64,000 nt of DNA, taken from positions 1 through 64,000 of the forward strand of contig JADJPY010000006.1 in NCBI GenBank assembly GCA_016713005.1, in the 5' to 3' direction. Positions 17,875-26,032 of the stretch are shown here, piece after piece. The translations under genes were made by a program, and so were the position numbers. Numbering within the stretch: position 1 is the stretch's first letter; every line of letters starts with the position of its first letter. Under the pieces are notes generated by a model. It did not search any database. It saw only the letters and a list, made by a program, of their open reading frames with translations, and was not told the DNA's origin. The stretch is from Ramlibacter sp. Lineage in GTDB: Bacteria > Pseudomonadota > Gammaproteobacteria > Burkholderiales > Burkholderiaceae_C.

Positions 17875-18485
17875 GCTTCCTTGAGCAGCAGCCGAATGTC
17901 GGCCGCCAGGGCCGGCGCCCCGCTCCCGTACCGCCCGTAGATGCGAATTCGCCCTTGAGCATCGAAGATGTAGGTGCCGGCAGTGTGGTCCATGGAATAA
18001 CTGGTGGGCGTTCTGCCCTCGACCTTCTTGTAGTAAATCTTGAACTCCTTGGCAACGGCGGCCAGCTCCTGCGGACTCGGCGACATGGCCAGGAAAGCCG
18101 GATCGAAGTTGCCCATATAGGCTTTCAGGATCTCGGGCGTGTCACGCTGCGGATCGACCGTGACGAGGATGACCTGCAGCTTGTTGCCGTCAGGGCCCAG
18201 CAACTTCTTGATCTCGGCCATTTCGGCCATCGTGGTCGGGCACACCTCGGGGCAGTGCGTGAAGCCGAAGAACACCGCAACGATCTGGCCTCGGAAGTCT
18301 TTGAGGCTTCTGAGCCGGCCGTTGTGGTCTTTCAAGGAAAAATCGCGGGCGTACTCGGCGCCGGTGATGTCGATACTGCTGCACTTGGGCTTCTCCGGCG
18401 CGCATGAAGCGAGCAGGCCCGAGGCCATCGCCAGGGCGGGAACAGCCAGATGGCGTCTTCGGATCGAAAAGTGAAACGATTTCAT
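17871..18485 (-). CDS. SCO1/SenC-family copper chaperone-like protein
   Basis: 204 residues with a lipoprotein signal (GLLASC). The thioredoxin-like domain has the copper-binding THCPEVCPTTMAEM motif (CxxxC) and the distant His in SMDHTAGTYIFDAQ. The family delivers copper to the CuA site of cytochrome oxidase or acts as a periplasmic thiol reductase. It overlaps by 4 bp with the downstream L,D-transpeptidase and follows a DsbA-like gene by 10 bp, so one operon. Confidence 0.88.
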   Translation of the reverse strand: MKSFHFSIRRRHLAVPALAMASGLLASCAPEKPKCSSIDITGAEYARDFSLKDHNGRLRSLKDFRGQIVAVFFGFTHCPEVCPTTMAEMAEIKKLLGPDGNKLQVILVTVDPQRDTPEILKAYMGNFDPAFLAMSPSPQELAAVAKEFKIYYKKVEGRTPTSYSMDHTAGTYIFDAQGRIRIYGRYGSGAPALAADIRLLLKEA

Positions 18486-18495
18486 GGAGTGCCAG

Positions 18496-19152
18496 TCACG
18501 GTTGGTAAGCCAGCCGGACTTCCTCGTCTACCAACGCCTTGAGCTGCTGGAATCCAAAGTCCTTGAGCGGCCTGCCGTTCACGAAAAAACCGGGCGTGCG
18601 GGTTACGTTGAGCGCGCGGGCGTCGTCCAGGTCCTGCTTCATGTTCGAAACGATCTGGGTTGCCGAGAGTTGATTTCTGGCTTCTGCCACGCTCAGGCCT
18701 GTCCCTCCCAAATAGTCCCAGATGAGTTCCGGCCTGGGCTTGTCGTGCGCCGCCCATATCGGCTGGGCCTTGAGCATGGCCTCCGCCACGGGCCAGAAGA
18801 GCCCTTGCAGGCGTGCCGCTTCCAGAATCCTCACCGCGGTGTCCGAGCCTTCATGAAAGGGCGCATAGCGGATCACCAGCTGGACCTTGCCGGGATTGGC
18901 GTCCACCAGGCCCTTGACCGCCGGATAGAAGGCTCGGCAGGTTTCGCACGATGGATCGAAAAACTCCACGATCCGCACCCTCGCGCCCATGGACCCATAG
19001 GTTGGTGAATGGGGCCGCTTGAACAGCGAATTGCTTTGCCTGGCCAACTCGCCAAGCTTGTCTGCCTCGAGCTTGTTGTAGACGAACCAGCCCGCCACGA
19101 AGACCAGGATCATCAGGATGGCCGAACCGTAGAAAAGGTGCTTCCTGTTCAT
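18496..19152 (-). CDS. DsbA-family thioredoxin-fold protein, membrane-anchored
   Basis: 218 residues from ATG 19152. An N-terminal membrane anchor (ILMILVFVAGWFVYNKL) precedes a DsbA-type fold with FFDPSCETCRAFYP as the CxxC active site and RTPGFFVNGRPL containing the cis-Pro. The family introduces or isomerises disulfides in the periplasm. It overlaps by 4 bp with the upstream dsbB, its likely electron acceptor, making a self-contained oxidative pair on the transposon. Confidence 0.88.
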   Translation of the reverse strand: MNRKHLFYGSAILMILVFVAGWFVYNKLEADKLGELARQSNSLFKRPHSPTYGSMGARVRIVEFFDPSCETCRAFYPAVKGLVDANPGKVQLVIRYAPFHEGSDTAVRILEAARLQGLFWPVAEAMLKAQPIWAAHDKPRPELIWDYLGGTGLSVAEARNQLSATQIVSNMKQDLDDARALNVTRTPGFFVNGRPLKDFGFQQLKALVDEEVRLAYQP

Positions 19153-19586
19153 TTGACTAAACCTTTCTTGGCCGCGAATAGCAGCAACACGATGATGGAG
19201 AACGCAACCAAGGACAGCAGCGGAATGGTGATGAAGCCGGCCAGCTCCAGCTGCACCTGGGTGCACGCAGAGTCCTTGCCGCAGGGCTGCAAGCCCTTGG
19301 GGATGAAGCCCGAGTAGAGAAGGAAGTGGTAGAGCGCGGCCAGCCAGCCCAGGCACGCGATGGGCAGGGCGTAGCTCACGCTGCGCCAATCCTGCGAATG
19401 CAGGCCCACGCCCAGAATGATCACCAAGGGGAACATGGCGATTCGCTGGTACCAGCAGAGCACGCAAGGATCCAGGCCCATGACTTCGCTGAAGAACAGG
19501 CTGCCCAGCGTTGAGGCCAGGGTCACCAGCCAGCACAGCAGCAGCAGCGTCCATTGCCGCCCAGGGATCGTCGGGTTGTCTTGCAT
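19149..19586 (-). CDS. dsbB: DsbB/BdbC-type disulfide oxidoreductase
   Basis: 145 residues, four membrane helices. The first Cys pair is DPCVLCWYQR and the second PCGKDSAC, as needed to pass electrons from DsbA to quinone. Its length fits the short BdbC-like DsbB forms. It is coupled to the DsbA-like gene by a 4 bp overlap and lies 9 bp after lspA. Confidence 0.9.
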   Translation of the reverse strand: MQDNPTIPGRQWTLLLLCWLVTLASTLGSLFFSEVMGLDPCVLCWYQRIAMFPLVIILGVGLHSQDWRSVSYALPIACLGWLAALYHFLLYSGFIPKGLQPCGKDSACTQVQLELAGFITIPLLSLVAFSIIVLLLFAAKKGLVK

Positions 19587-19595
19587 GGAGGCCTG

Positions 19596-20130
19596 CTACC
19601 GGGTTTGGACTGCGGGGGCCTTGAACGCCGCGCAGACCAGCAGCGCCACGCCGCCCACGATGCCGATATCCGCGATATTGAACGCGGGCCAATGCCAGCC
19701 TTGCCAGTGAAAGTCCAGAAAGTCCACCACATGGCCGTGCCGGGCCCGGTCGACCCCGTTGCCCGCAGCGCCACCCAGGACCAGTCCGTACCCCAGGCTC
19801 TCTACCAAGGGCATGGGTTTGCGCAGAACCGCCAGCAGCCAGATGGAGGCGGCAAGTGCAATGGCCACCAGCAGGTACCTGGACCAGGCTCCCGCATCGG
19901 CCAGGAAGCTGAACGCCGCGCCGGTGTTCAGCACATGCACCAGGTTGAAGAAGTCCGTGACCGGCCGGCTCCAGCCAAGGGGCGTGGGAAGCAGAAACCC
20001 AGGCCTTTGTGCCGAGATCCATCACCACGATGGCGATCGCGCTGCCGTAGCCGACGGCCAGTTGGGTGTTCGTGGCAAGGATGCCCGAGGAATGCGCAGG
20101 TGGTTGTGTCTGATGAAGATGCATGTTCAA
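19596..20130 (-). pseudogene. lspA: lipoprotein signal peptidase LspA, one frameshift
   Basis: The start at 20130 encodes AIAIVVMDLGTKAWVS, the first helix with its Asp. A shift near 19985 leads into LGWSRPVTDFFNLVHVLNTG, AAFSFLADAG, the GGAAGNGVDRARHGHVVDFL block with the catalytic Asp and FNIADIGIVGG with the second. Without the indel it is a full signal peptidase II of about 177 residues. Transposon-borne lspA copies are known in lead-resistance operons. Here it could process the cargo lipoproteins (CzcB, Sco, 16224 protein). Confidence 0.85.
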
Positions 20131-20212
20131 GCCCTAAAGTCCATGGGTATCCAGCGCCGAAAGCGACGCTCGCCGCCTGCCCGTTCAGCACGCGCAGACG
20201 GGATCAACGGAA

Positions 20213-20593
20213 TCAGGAAATCGGTGGCTTGAAGCTGGGGGCGGATTCTGCGCTGCGGTAGTTGGGCGCCAGTTGGGAGGGGTGAAGCTGCGGCAAGTAA
20301 ACGCTGGAAGGCGATGTTGCCCCGGAGAACACGACGAGCTGATGGCAGGCGTGGCAGGCGTTGCATTCAATGCACAACCGCGATGGATCACATCCTTGTG
20401 CCGGATTTGGACTCGCGGCGTGGTTTGTGCAAGCCGTCTCGGTCAAGGCTGCAGCGCCGTCATGGCCGAAATCGGTGTGCACCTGCATTGCGCCGGCGGC
20501 AGCACCTGCCGTGGCGATCACAAATTGCCCTGCGGGATTCCCGAAGAGACCAACCGTGATGGCCGTCAGAACAATCGCGAGAATGCGGCGCAT
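20213..20593 (-). CDS. Cys/His-rich secreted protein, unknown function
   Basis: 126 residues with signal peptide MRRILAIVLTAITVGLFG. A compact cluster CIECNACHACH (about residues 74-84) gives four Cys and one His in eleven residues, a likely metal site. Further Cys lie in TACTNHAA and QGCDPS. The C-terminus is Pro/Ser rich. It resembles CzcI/CopL-type periplasmic metal proteins in layout, but I cannot assign a family. It lies 82 bp upstream of lspA. Confidence 0.6.
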   Translation of the reverse strand: MRRILAIVLTAITVGLFGNPAGQFVIATAGAAAGAMQVHTDFGHDGAAALTETACTNHAASPNPAQGCDPSRLCIECNACHACHQLVVFSGATSPSSVYLPQLHPSQLAPNYRSAESAPSFKPPIS

Positions 20594-20670
20594 GAGAAAG
20601 AAATCAGCTCCCGATAAGGCGTGTAGTTTCGACTATACGCGCGTCGGCGGCACTCTGACCAAGCCCGCAG

Positions 20671-21985
20671 CTATCGCAAATTGCCGGTGTGCCCGAACGA
20701 ATAGCGCCCGGGTTGCGGCCACACGGTCAGGCCGTGGGGTTCCCGGCCCACCTTGATCTTGTCCACGGCCCCCGAAGCGGTATCGATCCGGTAGGCCGTG
20801 TTGTCGAATCGGCCCGATAGCCACAAGTATTTTCCATCCGCGCTCACGTTGCCCATGTCCGGGCTTCCGCCTCCCGGGATCGGCCATTTCGCGACGACGG
20901 TGCGGCTTGCGAAATCGATCACCGAGACGCTTCCTTTGCCGCCCGCTGTGCCCCTGATCTTGTTGGTGCCCCGATTCGCCACATACAGTTTCTTGCCGTC
21001 CCGGCTGGGGTACAGGCCGTGCGCGCCGACATCGGTAGGGATGAATCCGACCTGCTTGAACGACTCGCCGTCAACCACATGCACCCCGTCGGCCATCATG
21101 TCGGCTACAAAAAACAGCCGCCCATCCGGTGAGGAGCGAACGTCCTGGGGCATGCCCGGCGTGGTGCATATTTCTCCGCCGGGCTGGGTTGGGTCGGGAA
21201 TGTATTTGGGTTTCCTGCCTGGCGCCGCGATGGCAGCCAGGGCGTCGGGGCGATTGAAATATTGACTCAGCTTGATCGTGTCCACCACCGTCCTGTTGAT
21301 CAGATCGATCTTGGTGATGGAGCCGGCGAACTCACAGGTGAATAGTGCGTACCTGCCGTCGATGGAGAAGTCGGCGTGGTTGATGCCGGCGCACTTGGGG
21401 GTGCCGATGGTGTATTGGAGCCTCATCGTTTGAGGATCGCGAAAATCCAGGCGTTTAAAGGCTTCAGCCACGACGATGGCAGATTTGCCGTCGGGAGACC
21501 AGTACAGGTTGTACGGGTCGTCGACTGGAATCGAGGGGCCGCTTTTTTTGCCGGTCGCGGGATCGATCGGCGTCAAGCTGCCATCCGTGCGGCCTTCAGC
21601 ATTGTTGGCAACCCACAAAGTCTTCAGGTCCCACGAAGGCACCACATGCTGCGGATGGACGCCCACCCTGAACGTGTCGATCACCTTGAGCGTGGCCGGA
21701 TCGATAACGGACACGGTGTCAGCACTGCGGTTGGGGACGTACACGCGCTCCAGCGCCCCGGCGACCGCGGGACTCATACGGCCGGCCACGGTTTCGCTGT
21801 AGAGGTTGTTCGGGTCGCTCACCGGCGGCATGCCGGGTACCGTGACAACCTCGGTCCTGGGGGGTGAGGAGGAAATACCGGCATCCGAAGGCGATTTGCT
21901 CGCGGGTTGGGCAATGACCCACCAGCCCAGGGAGCCCAAAGGCCACGAACGTGACAGCGGTGGCTACTGTTCGCATTCTTAACAT
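20671..21985 (-). pseudogene. YncE/YVTN-type beta-propeller protein, N-terminal frameshift
   Basis: From 21939 downward the frame is long and intact, with repeated propeller blades: RVYVPNRSADTVSVIDPATL, LWVANNAEGRTDGSLTPIDP, HGLYPSRDGKKLYVANRGTN and GSVSVIDFASRTVVAKWPIP. The signal peptide (MLRMRTVATAVTFVAFG, start 21985) lies in another frame and joins near 21935. Without one indel it is a secreted protein of about 438 residues. Related seven-bladed proteins bind ligands or support quinoprotein or cytochrome systems. Function not known here. Confidence 0.8.
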
Positions 21986-22031
21986 GATCCCTCCAGTTCG
22001 AGTGCCAAACAGACTATAGGCGCCACTGCTT

Positions 22032-22835
22032 TCAGCGGGGTACGCCGCGTGCCGAGCGGATGGCGGCCACCGTCTTCGCCACAATGAGTTCAACGCCGAC
22101 TTGACCCAGAGGAACGCTGGCTGATCGCGGGTCACCGATGATTCCGTTCCCCGAGCCGGCACGCGGATTGTCAGCCAGGCGTTCTTGCTTCACAAGGGAC
22201 GGATCAATGGCCATCATCAACGAGGTGTCGGCCGCTCCTGCATGGGTGCCGATCTGCGCGTCACTCAATCCCTTGGCACGCAGCGCCTGCGGGTAGTCGA
22301 TGGCAAAGGCCTGGTAGTACTCAGCAATGTAGTGGGCACGGGCCGGGGTGGATGCCCAATCCCGATTCAAGCGTAGTGCCACAGCCTTGAGTTGCGCCTG
22401 ATAGCCGCCGTGATCCCCGATCAGAACGATATGCACAAAGCCATGCTGTCTCAGGCTTCGCGCCGCCGCGTCCAGCGTGCCCCGGAAAACGTCGTCCGGG
22501 ATCGAGAGCGTCCCGGCAAAGCGCATATGCCCCGTGGGAGGGGCAATCCCGCCTTCGGGCACGTACGCGACAACCGGCGCCACCAACACATCGCCGAGCG
22601 ACGCGGCAATCCTGCCCGCCAGCGCCCGGACACGCGCATTGTGTTTGCCCAATGCCATATGGGGCCCGTTTTGCTCGGTGCCTCCCACCGGGATGAGGAC
22701 GGTGACCTTGCCGGCCTGCGTGGCATCGCGAACGTCAGTCCATGTCAACTCCTCCATGAACACGCTGGGGGGCGCGGCCCATACAGCCGAGCTGATGGTC
22801 AGCGACAGCGCCAAGAAGGCATGCAGAAGGCGCAT
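22032..22835 (-). CDS. creatininase-family protein with signal peptide
   Basis: 267 residues. Signal peptide MRLLHAFLALSLTISSAVWA. The domain has the family metal-site motifs: EELTW near the start, PVGGTEQNGPHMALGKHN (normally P-x-GS-x-EQHGPH), IGDHGGYQ and GTHAGAADTSLMM with an acidic partner nearby. The family contains amidohydrolases such as creatinine and formamide hydrolases. In PVGGTEQNGPH the usual His after EQ is Asn. Export is unusual for this family but seen in some members. Substrate unknown. Confidence 0.8.
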   Translation of the reverse strand: MRLLHAFLALSLTISSAVWAAPPSVFMEELTWTDVRDATQAGKVTVLIPVGGTEQNGPHMALGKHNARVRALAGRIAASLGDVLVAPVVAYVPEGGIAPPTGHMRFAGTLSIPDDVFRGTLDAAARSLRQHGFVHIVLIGDHGGYQAQLKAVALRLNRDWASTPARAHYIAEYYQAFAIDYPQALRAKGLSDAQIGTHAGAADTSLMMAIDPSLVKQERLADNPRAGSGNGIIGDPRSASVPLGQVGVELIVAKTVAAIRSARGVPR

Positions 22836-22961
22836 TGGTAAACCCCTTGCCAGAATAGGACGAAACCCGTCCCGAGGGCAATGTATGCCATTTTTCGCGG
22901 GGCACTCGCCGCCGCGACGTAAGGCGTTGGGGACTGGTCAGGGATCGGAGGTGTTCACGGC

Positions 22962-23747
22962 CTACCGTTGAGTGGTCGCAACCTTGATCTGGGGCGGGAC
23001 TTCGTAAGAGCCGAAGACTTCTTGCGGGGTGCGCGTTTCCGGCAGCACGTAAATGACGGCGCCGGTTGTCTTGACCGTTGGACTCAGCACGTTCTCATAG
23101 AAGTCCACGGGCAAATTGATGCTTCCGTAGGAGATGCGGTTGTCATCGACCGTGGGCGAGGCCAGCCGCTCCAGCCGGCGTTCCTCCTTGACCAGTGGGC
23201 GCACGCGATGCATGGACAACGCGGCGTTGTAGTCAACCCAGACCACGTCCTCTCCGCTGGCGTTGACCCCGAGCTCAGCAACGTACCGGCCCGCCGCCGT
23301 GGTCTTTTCCTCCGGCTGGACGGCCGATAGCGGCTTGTCCCCGATACCCGGCGCATTCTCGTCTCCCATGGCTGCGCCAAGCAGCACCGGCGTGCTGGCC
23401 TTCAACTTGCCGTCGGGTCCGAACACATAGACCGTTGCATTTTTCTTGTCCAGGATCACCAGGGATTTGTTCTGGTGATCACCGGTAAAGACCGCCCAAT
23501 TGGCTACGTGCCTTGCTTCTGGTGACGGGTTGTCCGCCCCGAATTCGGCGAGCCGGCCGGTTGCGATCCTCTCAGGCTTGAGCGCCGGCGCTGGACGGGT
23601 CACCGGTGCAACGGACGTTGGGCTCTGGCCGGGGCGTATCCAGGGGATAGCGAACATCAGGATCACGGCGCCCAGTAGCAAGCCCTTCTTGAGGGCATCG
23701 AAGAACTCGGCCCTTTCTTGGGCCTTTGTGGATTGCGGCGCGTTCAT
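22962..23747 (-). CDS. YkuD-like protein with Ser in place of the catalytic Cys
   Basis: 261 residues, N-terminal membrane anchor (GLLLGAVILMFAIPWI). The C-terminal part has the layout of an L,D-transpeptidase: LVILDKKNATVYVFGPDGKL, MGDENAPGIGDKPLS, LSMHRVRP (His) and NRISYGSINLPVDFYENVL, where the usual SHGC or SYGC reads SYGS. The Ser codon AGC is one base from TGC. The protein may be inactive as a transpeptidase or have another role. Transcribed in line with the other envelope cargo. Confidence 0.7.
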   Translation of the reverse strand: MNAPQSTKAQERAEFFDALKKGLLLGAVILMFAIPWIRPGQSPTSVAPVTRPAPALKPERIATGRLAEFGADNPSPEARHVANWAVFTGDHQNKSLVILDKKNATVYVFGPDGKLKASTPVLLGAAMGDENAPGIGDKPLSAVQPEEKTTAAGRYVAELGVNASGEDVVWVDYNAALSMHRVRPLVKEERRLERLASPTVDDNRISYGSINLPVDFYENVLSPTVKTTGAVIYVLPETRTPQEVFGSYEVPPQIKVATTQR

Positions 23748-23871
23748 TGATCAGCTTGTGCGGAGTCGCCCCGGAACTGCCGAGGCAACCGACGCAGACT
23801 AAACCCCATCGCTCGATTGCAGATGAAGGAGATGGCTGAATCAAGTGTAGGAATGGACCCCTGCGGGACTT

Positions 23872-23918
23872 GGGGTGATCGTCCTTTCGGTGCAGATTGA
23901 CACGGTTGTCGCAACTCA
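23872..23918 (+). repeat. internal copy of the transposon terminal repeat
   Basis: GGGGTGATCGTCC, TTTCGGTGCAGAT, then CACGGTTGTCGC. It shares GGGG(T)GATC and TTTCGGTGCAGAT with the left end at 4583 and points the same way, towards tnpA. Together with the right end at 31008 it could bound a 7.1 kb core element. Confidence 0.7.
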
Positions 23919-23959
23919 TCGCCAGCTGCCGCGGCAAGAGATTCATGCTCCCCAGGGGT

Positions 23960-24565
23960 TCACGGGCACGTCCATGATTTGGCGAATGCCAACAGGTCAG
24001 CGTGCTGCGAGTCCGCGAAGCACAATGCTTCACCGACATTGGGTGAGCCCGTTGCGGCCCGCATGATCAGCGCGCGGTGGATGCTGCTGTCGATCCCGAT
24101 GAGGTACGGCAGGTAGTCGTCGACGAACGCTACCGGCCGTAGCCGATGCAAGGTCTCCGCCTTCGGGCTGTGGCCACCTGGTGCGATGTTGTCGGTGGCG
24201 TGGACCATGTCGATCGGGAATCCGTGGGCGCGCAAGTTGCGCTCGCGAGCTGAGCGAAATTCTTCCGGTAGCGCCGTGACGCATACCAACTCAAACCCGG
24301 CTGTAGAGAGCAGGTGGCAGGCTTCCACGGCGCCCGGCACCGGTGGAATGCCACACCAGAACTCTTCGTCGAAACAGCGCCGCAAAATGTCCAGGCGCTC
24401 GTCAGCGAGACGCTCCACGTCCCAACGGTCGATCGGCCAATAGGCAAGTGGGTCGCGCTCGCGCGGAAGCTGGCCGAAGGCCTTCTGCCACGCGCCGGCG
24501 TAGGCCAAGCCGTAGTCCAACAGGACCCCGTCCGCGTCCAGCGCAATGATCCCTTTTTTTGACAT
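23960..24565 (-). CDS. HAD-superfamily hydrolase
   Basis: 201 residues from ATG 24565. Motif I is IALDADGVLLDYG (nucleophile Asp and second Asp), motif II VCVTALPEEF, Lys motif GGHSPKAETL and motif III/IV AFVDDYLPYLIG, all in the HAD order with a helical cap between. These enzymes are mostly phosphatases; the substrate is not evident. It sits between the internal terminal repeat and tnpS, so it is part of the core transposon rather than the metal cargo. Confidence 0.8.
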   Translation of the reverse strand: MSKKGIIALDADGVLLDYGLAYAGAWQKAFGQLPRERDPLAYWPIDRWDVERLADERLDILRRCFDEEFWCGIPPVPGAVEACHLLSTAGFELVCVTALPEEFRSARERNLRAHGFPIDMVHATDNIAPGGHSPKAETLHRLRPVAFVDDYLPYLIGIDSSIHRALIMRAATGSPNVGEALCFADSQHADLLAFAKSWTCP

Positions 24566-24575
24566 GAGAGGTGAG

Positions 24576-24600
24576 GTCCTTTCGGTGCGACTCATCGCCG
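24576..24600 (+). repeat. partial duplicate of internal terminal-repeat sequence
   Basis: GTCCTTTCGGTGC followed by ACTCATCGCC. The same two blocks occur at 23881-23922 separated by about 21 bases. The HAD gene is thus bracketed by related sequence. Confidence 0.45.
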
Positions 24601-24724
24601 ACCATGTCGGCTCGCGAGACATGCGTTTATCTGGAGTTGGCCAAGACGGACAATTATCCGATCTGGATGAAGCGCCCCAAGGCTGTTCAGAAACCAAGCG
24701 CGATGAATGGCCGCGGCCGTCGCA

Positions 24725-25894
24725 CTACGTCGTCGCCCATCCCACGCGATGCACAGCCGCCGTGGCGTCGTGGCGAGCGTCGTCTTCGGAATGCAGATAG
24801 ACGCTGGTCGTGCTGATATTGGCGTGGCCCAGGTTGTCGCGAACCACCTTGATGTCTGCTTTCTCGCTCAGGTGTGAGCCAGCTGTGTGGCGCATCCAGT
24901 GCGTGGACGCCTGCTCAAGGTGAGCGGCAGCAGCCTCGAACTGGGGCCCGCGCTGGCGCAGCCGGGCTGCGCTTTCGCGCATCACCGCCTTCACGATCTC
25001 GTGAATCGCGCTACGTGCCATGGGTTTGGTAGGCCCGATCAGCGGAATCATGAGGGGCAAGGCCTCCCCTTCGAGCGGCAGCGGGCTCAAACTGGCTGCC
25101 TTGAGATAGCGGATCAATTCAGCCATGAGTTCGCTGGTGGCCGGAACGAGCCGGGCCTTGCCGCCTTTGCCGGTGACTTCGAGCCACCAGCGCTCGCGGC
25201 CGTCAGCGCCGCGGCGGCAGAAGAAACCACCCATGGTTGTGCTGCAAATCTCTGAAATCCGCAGCCCGCCGACATAGAGCAAAGAAAACAACCAGCGGCA
25301 GCGTGAGGCGTGAAGTCGGCCCCGCTCGGTGGTGATGGACATTGCCTCGATCGTGGTCTTGACGATTGTCCAATGCTCCATGGGGAGGAAGCGGCTGACG
25401 CGCGGGGCGGCGTGCCTTCTTTTGCGCCGGCTGAGGGCCAGCGGGTTTCCGGCGAGATAGCCCGCCTCCACCAGCCATGACAGCATCGCGTTCAGGATCG
25501 ACAAAGCCTGGCGCTGACTCGATGCACCCAGCGGTCCCGCAAAAGGTCGCCATAGCGGCGAAGTCCGGCTCGGCTTTTGACCGGGTGCCATCACCCAGCG
25601 TTGGGCTGGCTGCGGATCGGCCAGGAACCGCTGGTAGATCAACAGGTCCTCGTGGGTCAGGTCTGACAGCGCCACGCCATGCTGTAGCCCGCACCACAGC
25701 ATGAGGCGCTCGGCCTCTTTGCGGTAGCTGGCCAAGGTCGCCGGAGAGTCCGTGTAGCGAGCCAGCCAGGCGAGGACAGCAGAGCGGTCATCGGTCGCGG
25801 TCAACTGCCCCGGCGACTTAGCGCGATTGCGCCCGACGCTGCCATCCAGGCGAGCGGGAAATACCAACTGATCCAGGGTGACCAGCGGATTCAC
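24725..25894 (-). CDS. tnpS: tyrosine recombinase TnpS (cointegrate resolution)
   Basis: 389 residues. An N-terminal SAM-like core-binding domain (LAWLARYTDSPATLASYRKE) precedes the catalytic domain with the Arg in LLYVGGLRISEIC, Lys in VTGKGGKARLVP, HxxR in THWMRHTAGSHL, and the nucleophile Tyr in LGHANISTTSVYLHSE. In Tn4651-group transposons TnpS with TnpT resolves cointegrates at a site between the two divergent genes, the arrangement here. Named by this context. Confidence 0.88.
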   Translation of the reverse strand: MNPLVTLDQLVFPARLDGSVGRNRAKSPGQLTATDDRSAVLAWLARYTDSPATLASYRKEAERLMLWCGLQHGVALSDLTHEDLLIYQRFLADPQPAQRWVMAPGQKPSRTSPLWRPFAGPLGASSQRQALSILNAMLSWLVEAGYLAGNPLALSRRKRRHAAPRVSRFLPMEHWTIVKTTIEAMSITTERGRLHASRCRWLFSLLYVGGLRISEICSTTMGGFFCRRGADGRERWWLEVTGKGGKARLVPATSELMAELIRYLKAASLSPLPLEGEALPLMIPLIGPTKPMARSAIHEIVKAVMRESAARLRQRGPQFEAAAAHLEQASTHWMRHTAGSHLSEKADIKVVRDNLGHANISTTSVYLHSEDDARHDATAAVHRVGWATT

Positions 25895-26032
25895 GGTGAG
25901 CTACTTGGAAAAGGCTGCATCGCTGAATATTATGGACATTAGATTGATTATGTCCATAGACATGAAGAAACGGAAAATTATCCAACGTAATACGTTGTAT
26001 TATTTTCTTGAGTTCGAAGAAAGGAAGCATCC
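25895..26032. promoter_or_regulatory. probable TnpS/TnpT resolution site and divergent promoter
   Basis: The 138 bp between tnpS and tnpT are AT-rich compared with the neighbours. They hold two dyads: TATGGACAT and ATGTCCATA (25931-25939 and 25950-25958, 10 bp spacer) and the near-palindrome AACGTAATACGTT (25984-25996). The second looks like a core crossover site for a tyrosine recombinase and the first like a TnpT or TnpS arm site. Assignment is by analogy to Tn4651. Confidence 0.65.

Noticed and set aside
18496..20130. Apparent 544-residue LspA-DsbA fusion on the minus strand
   Set aside because: Arises only because the lspA frameshift opens a frame across dsbB into the DsbA-like gene. The middle part is out-of-frame dsbB text.
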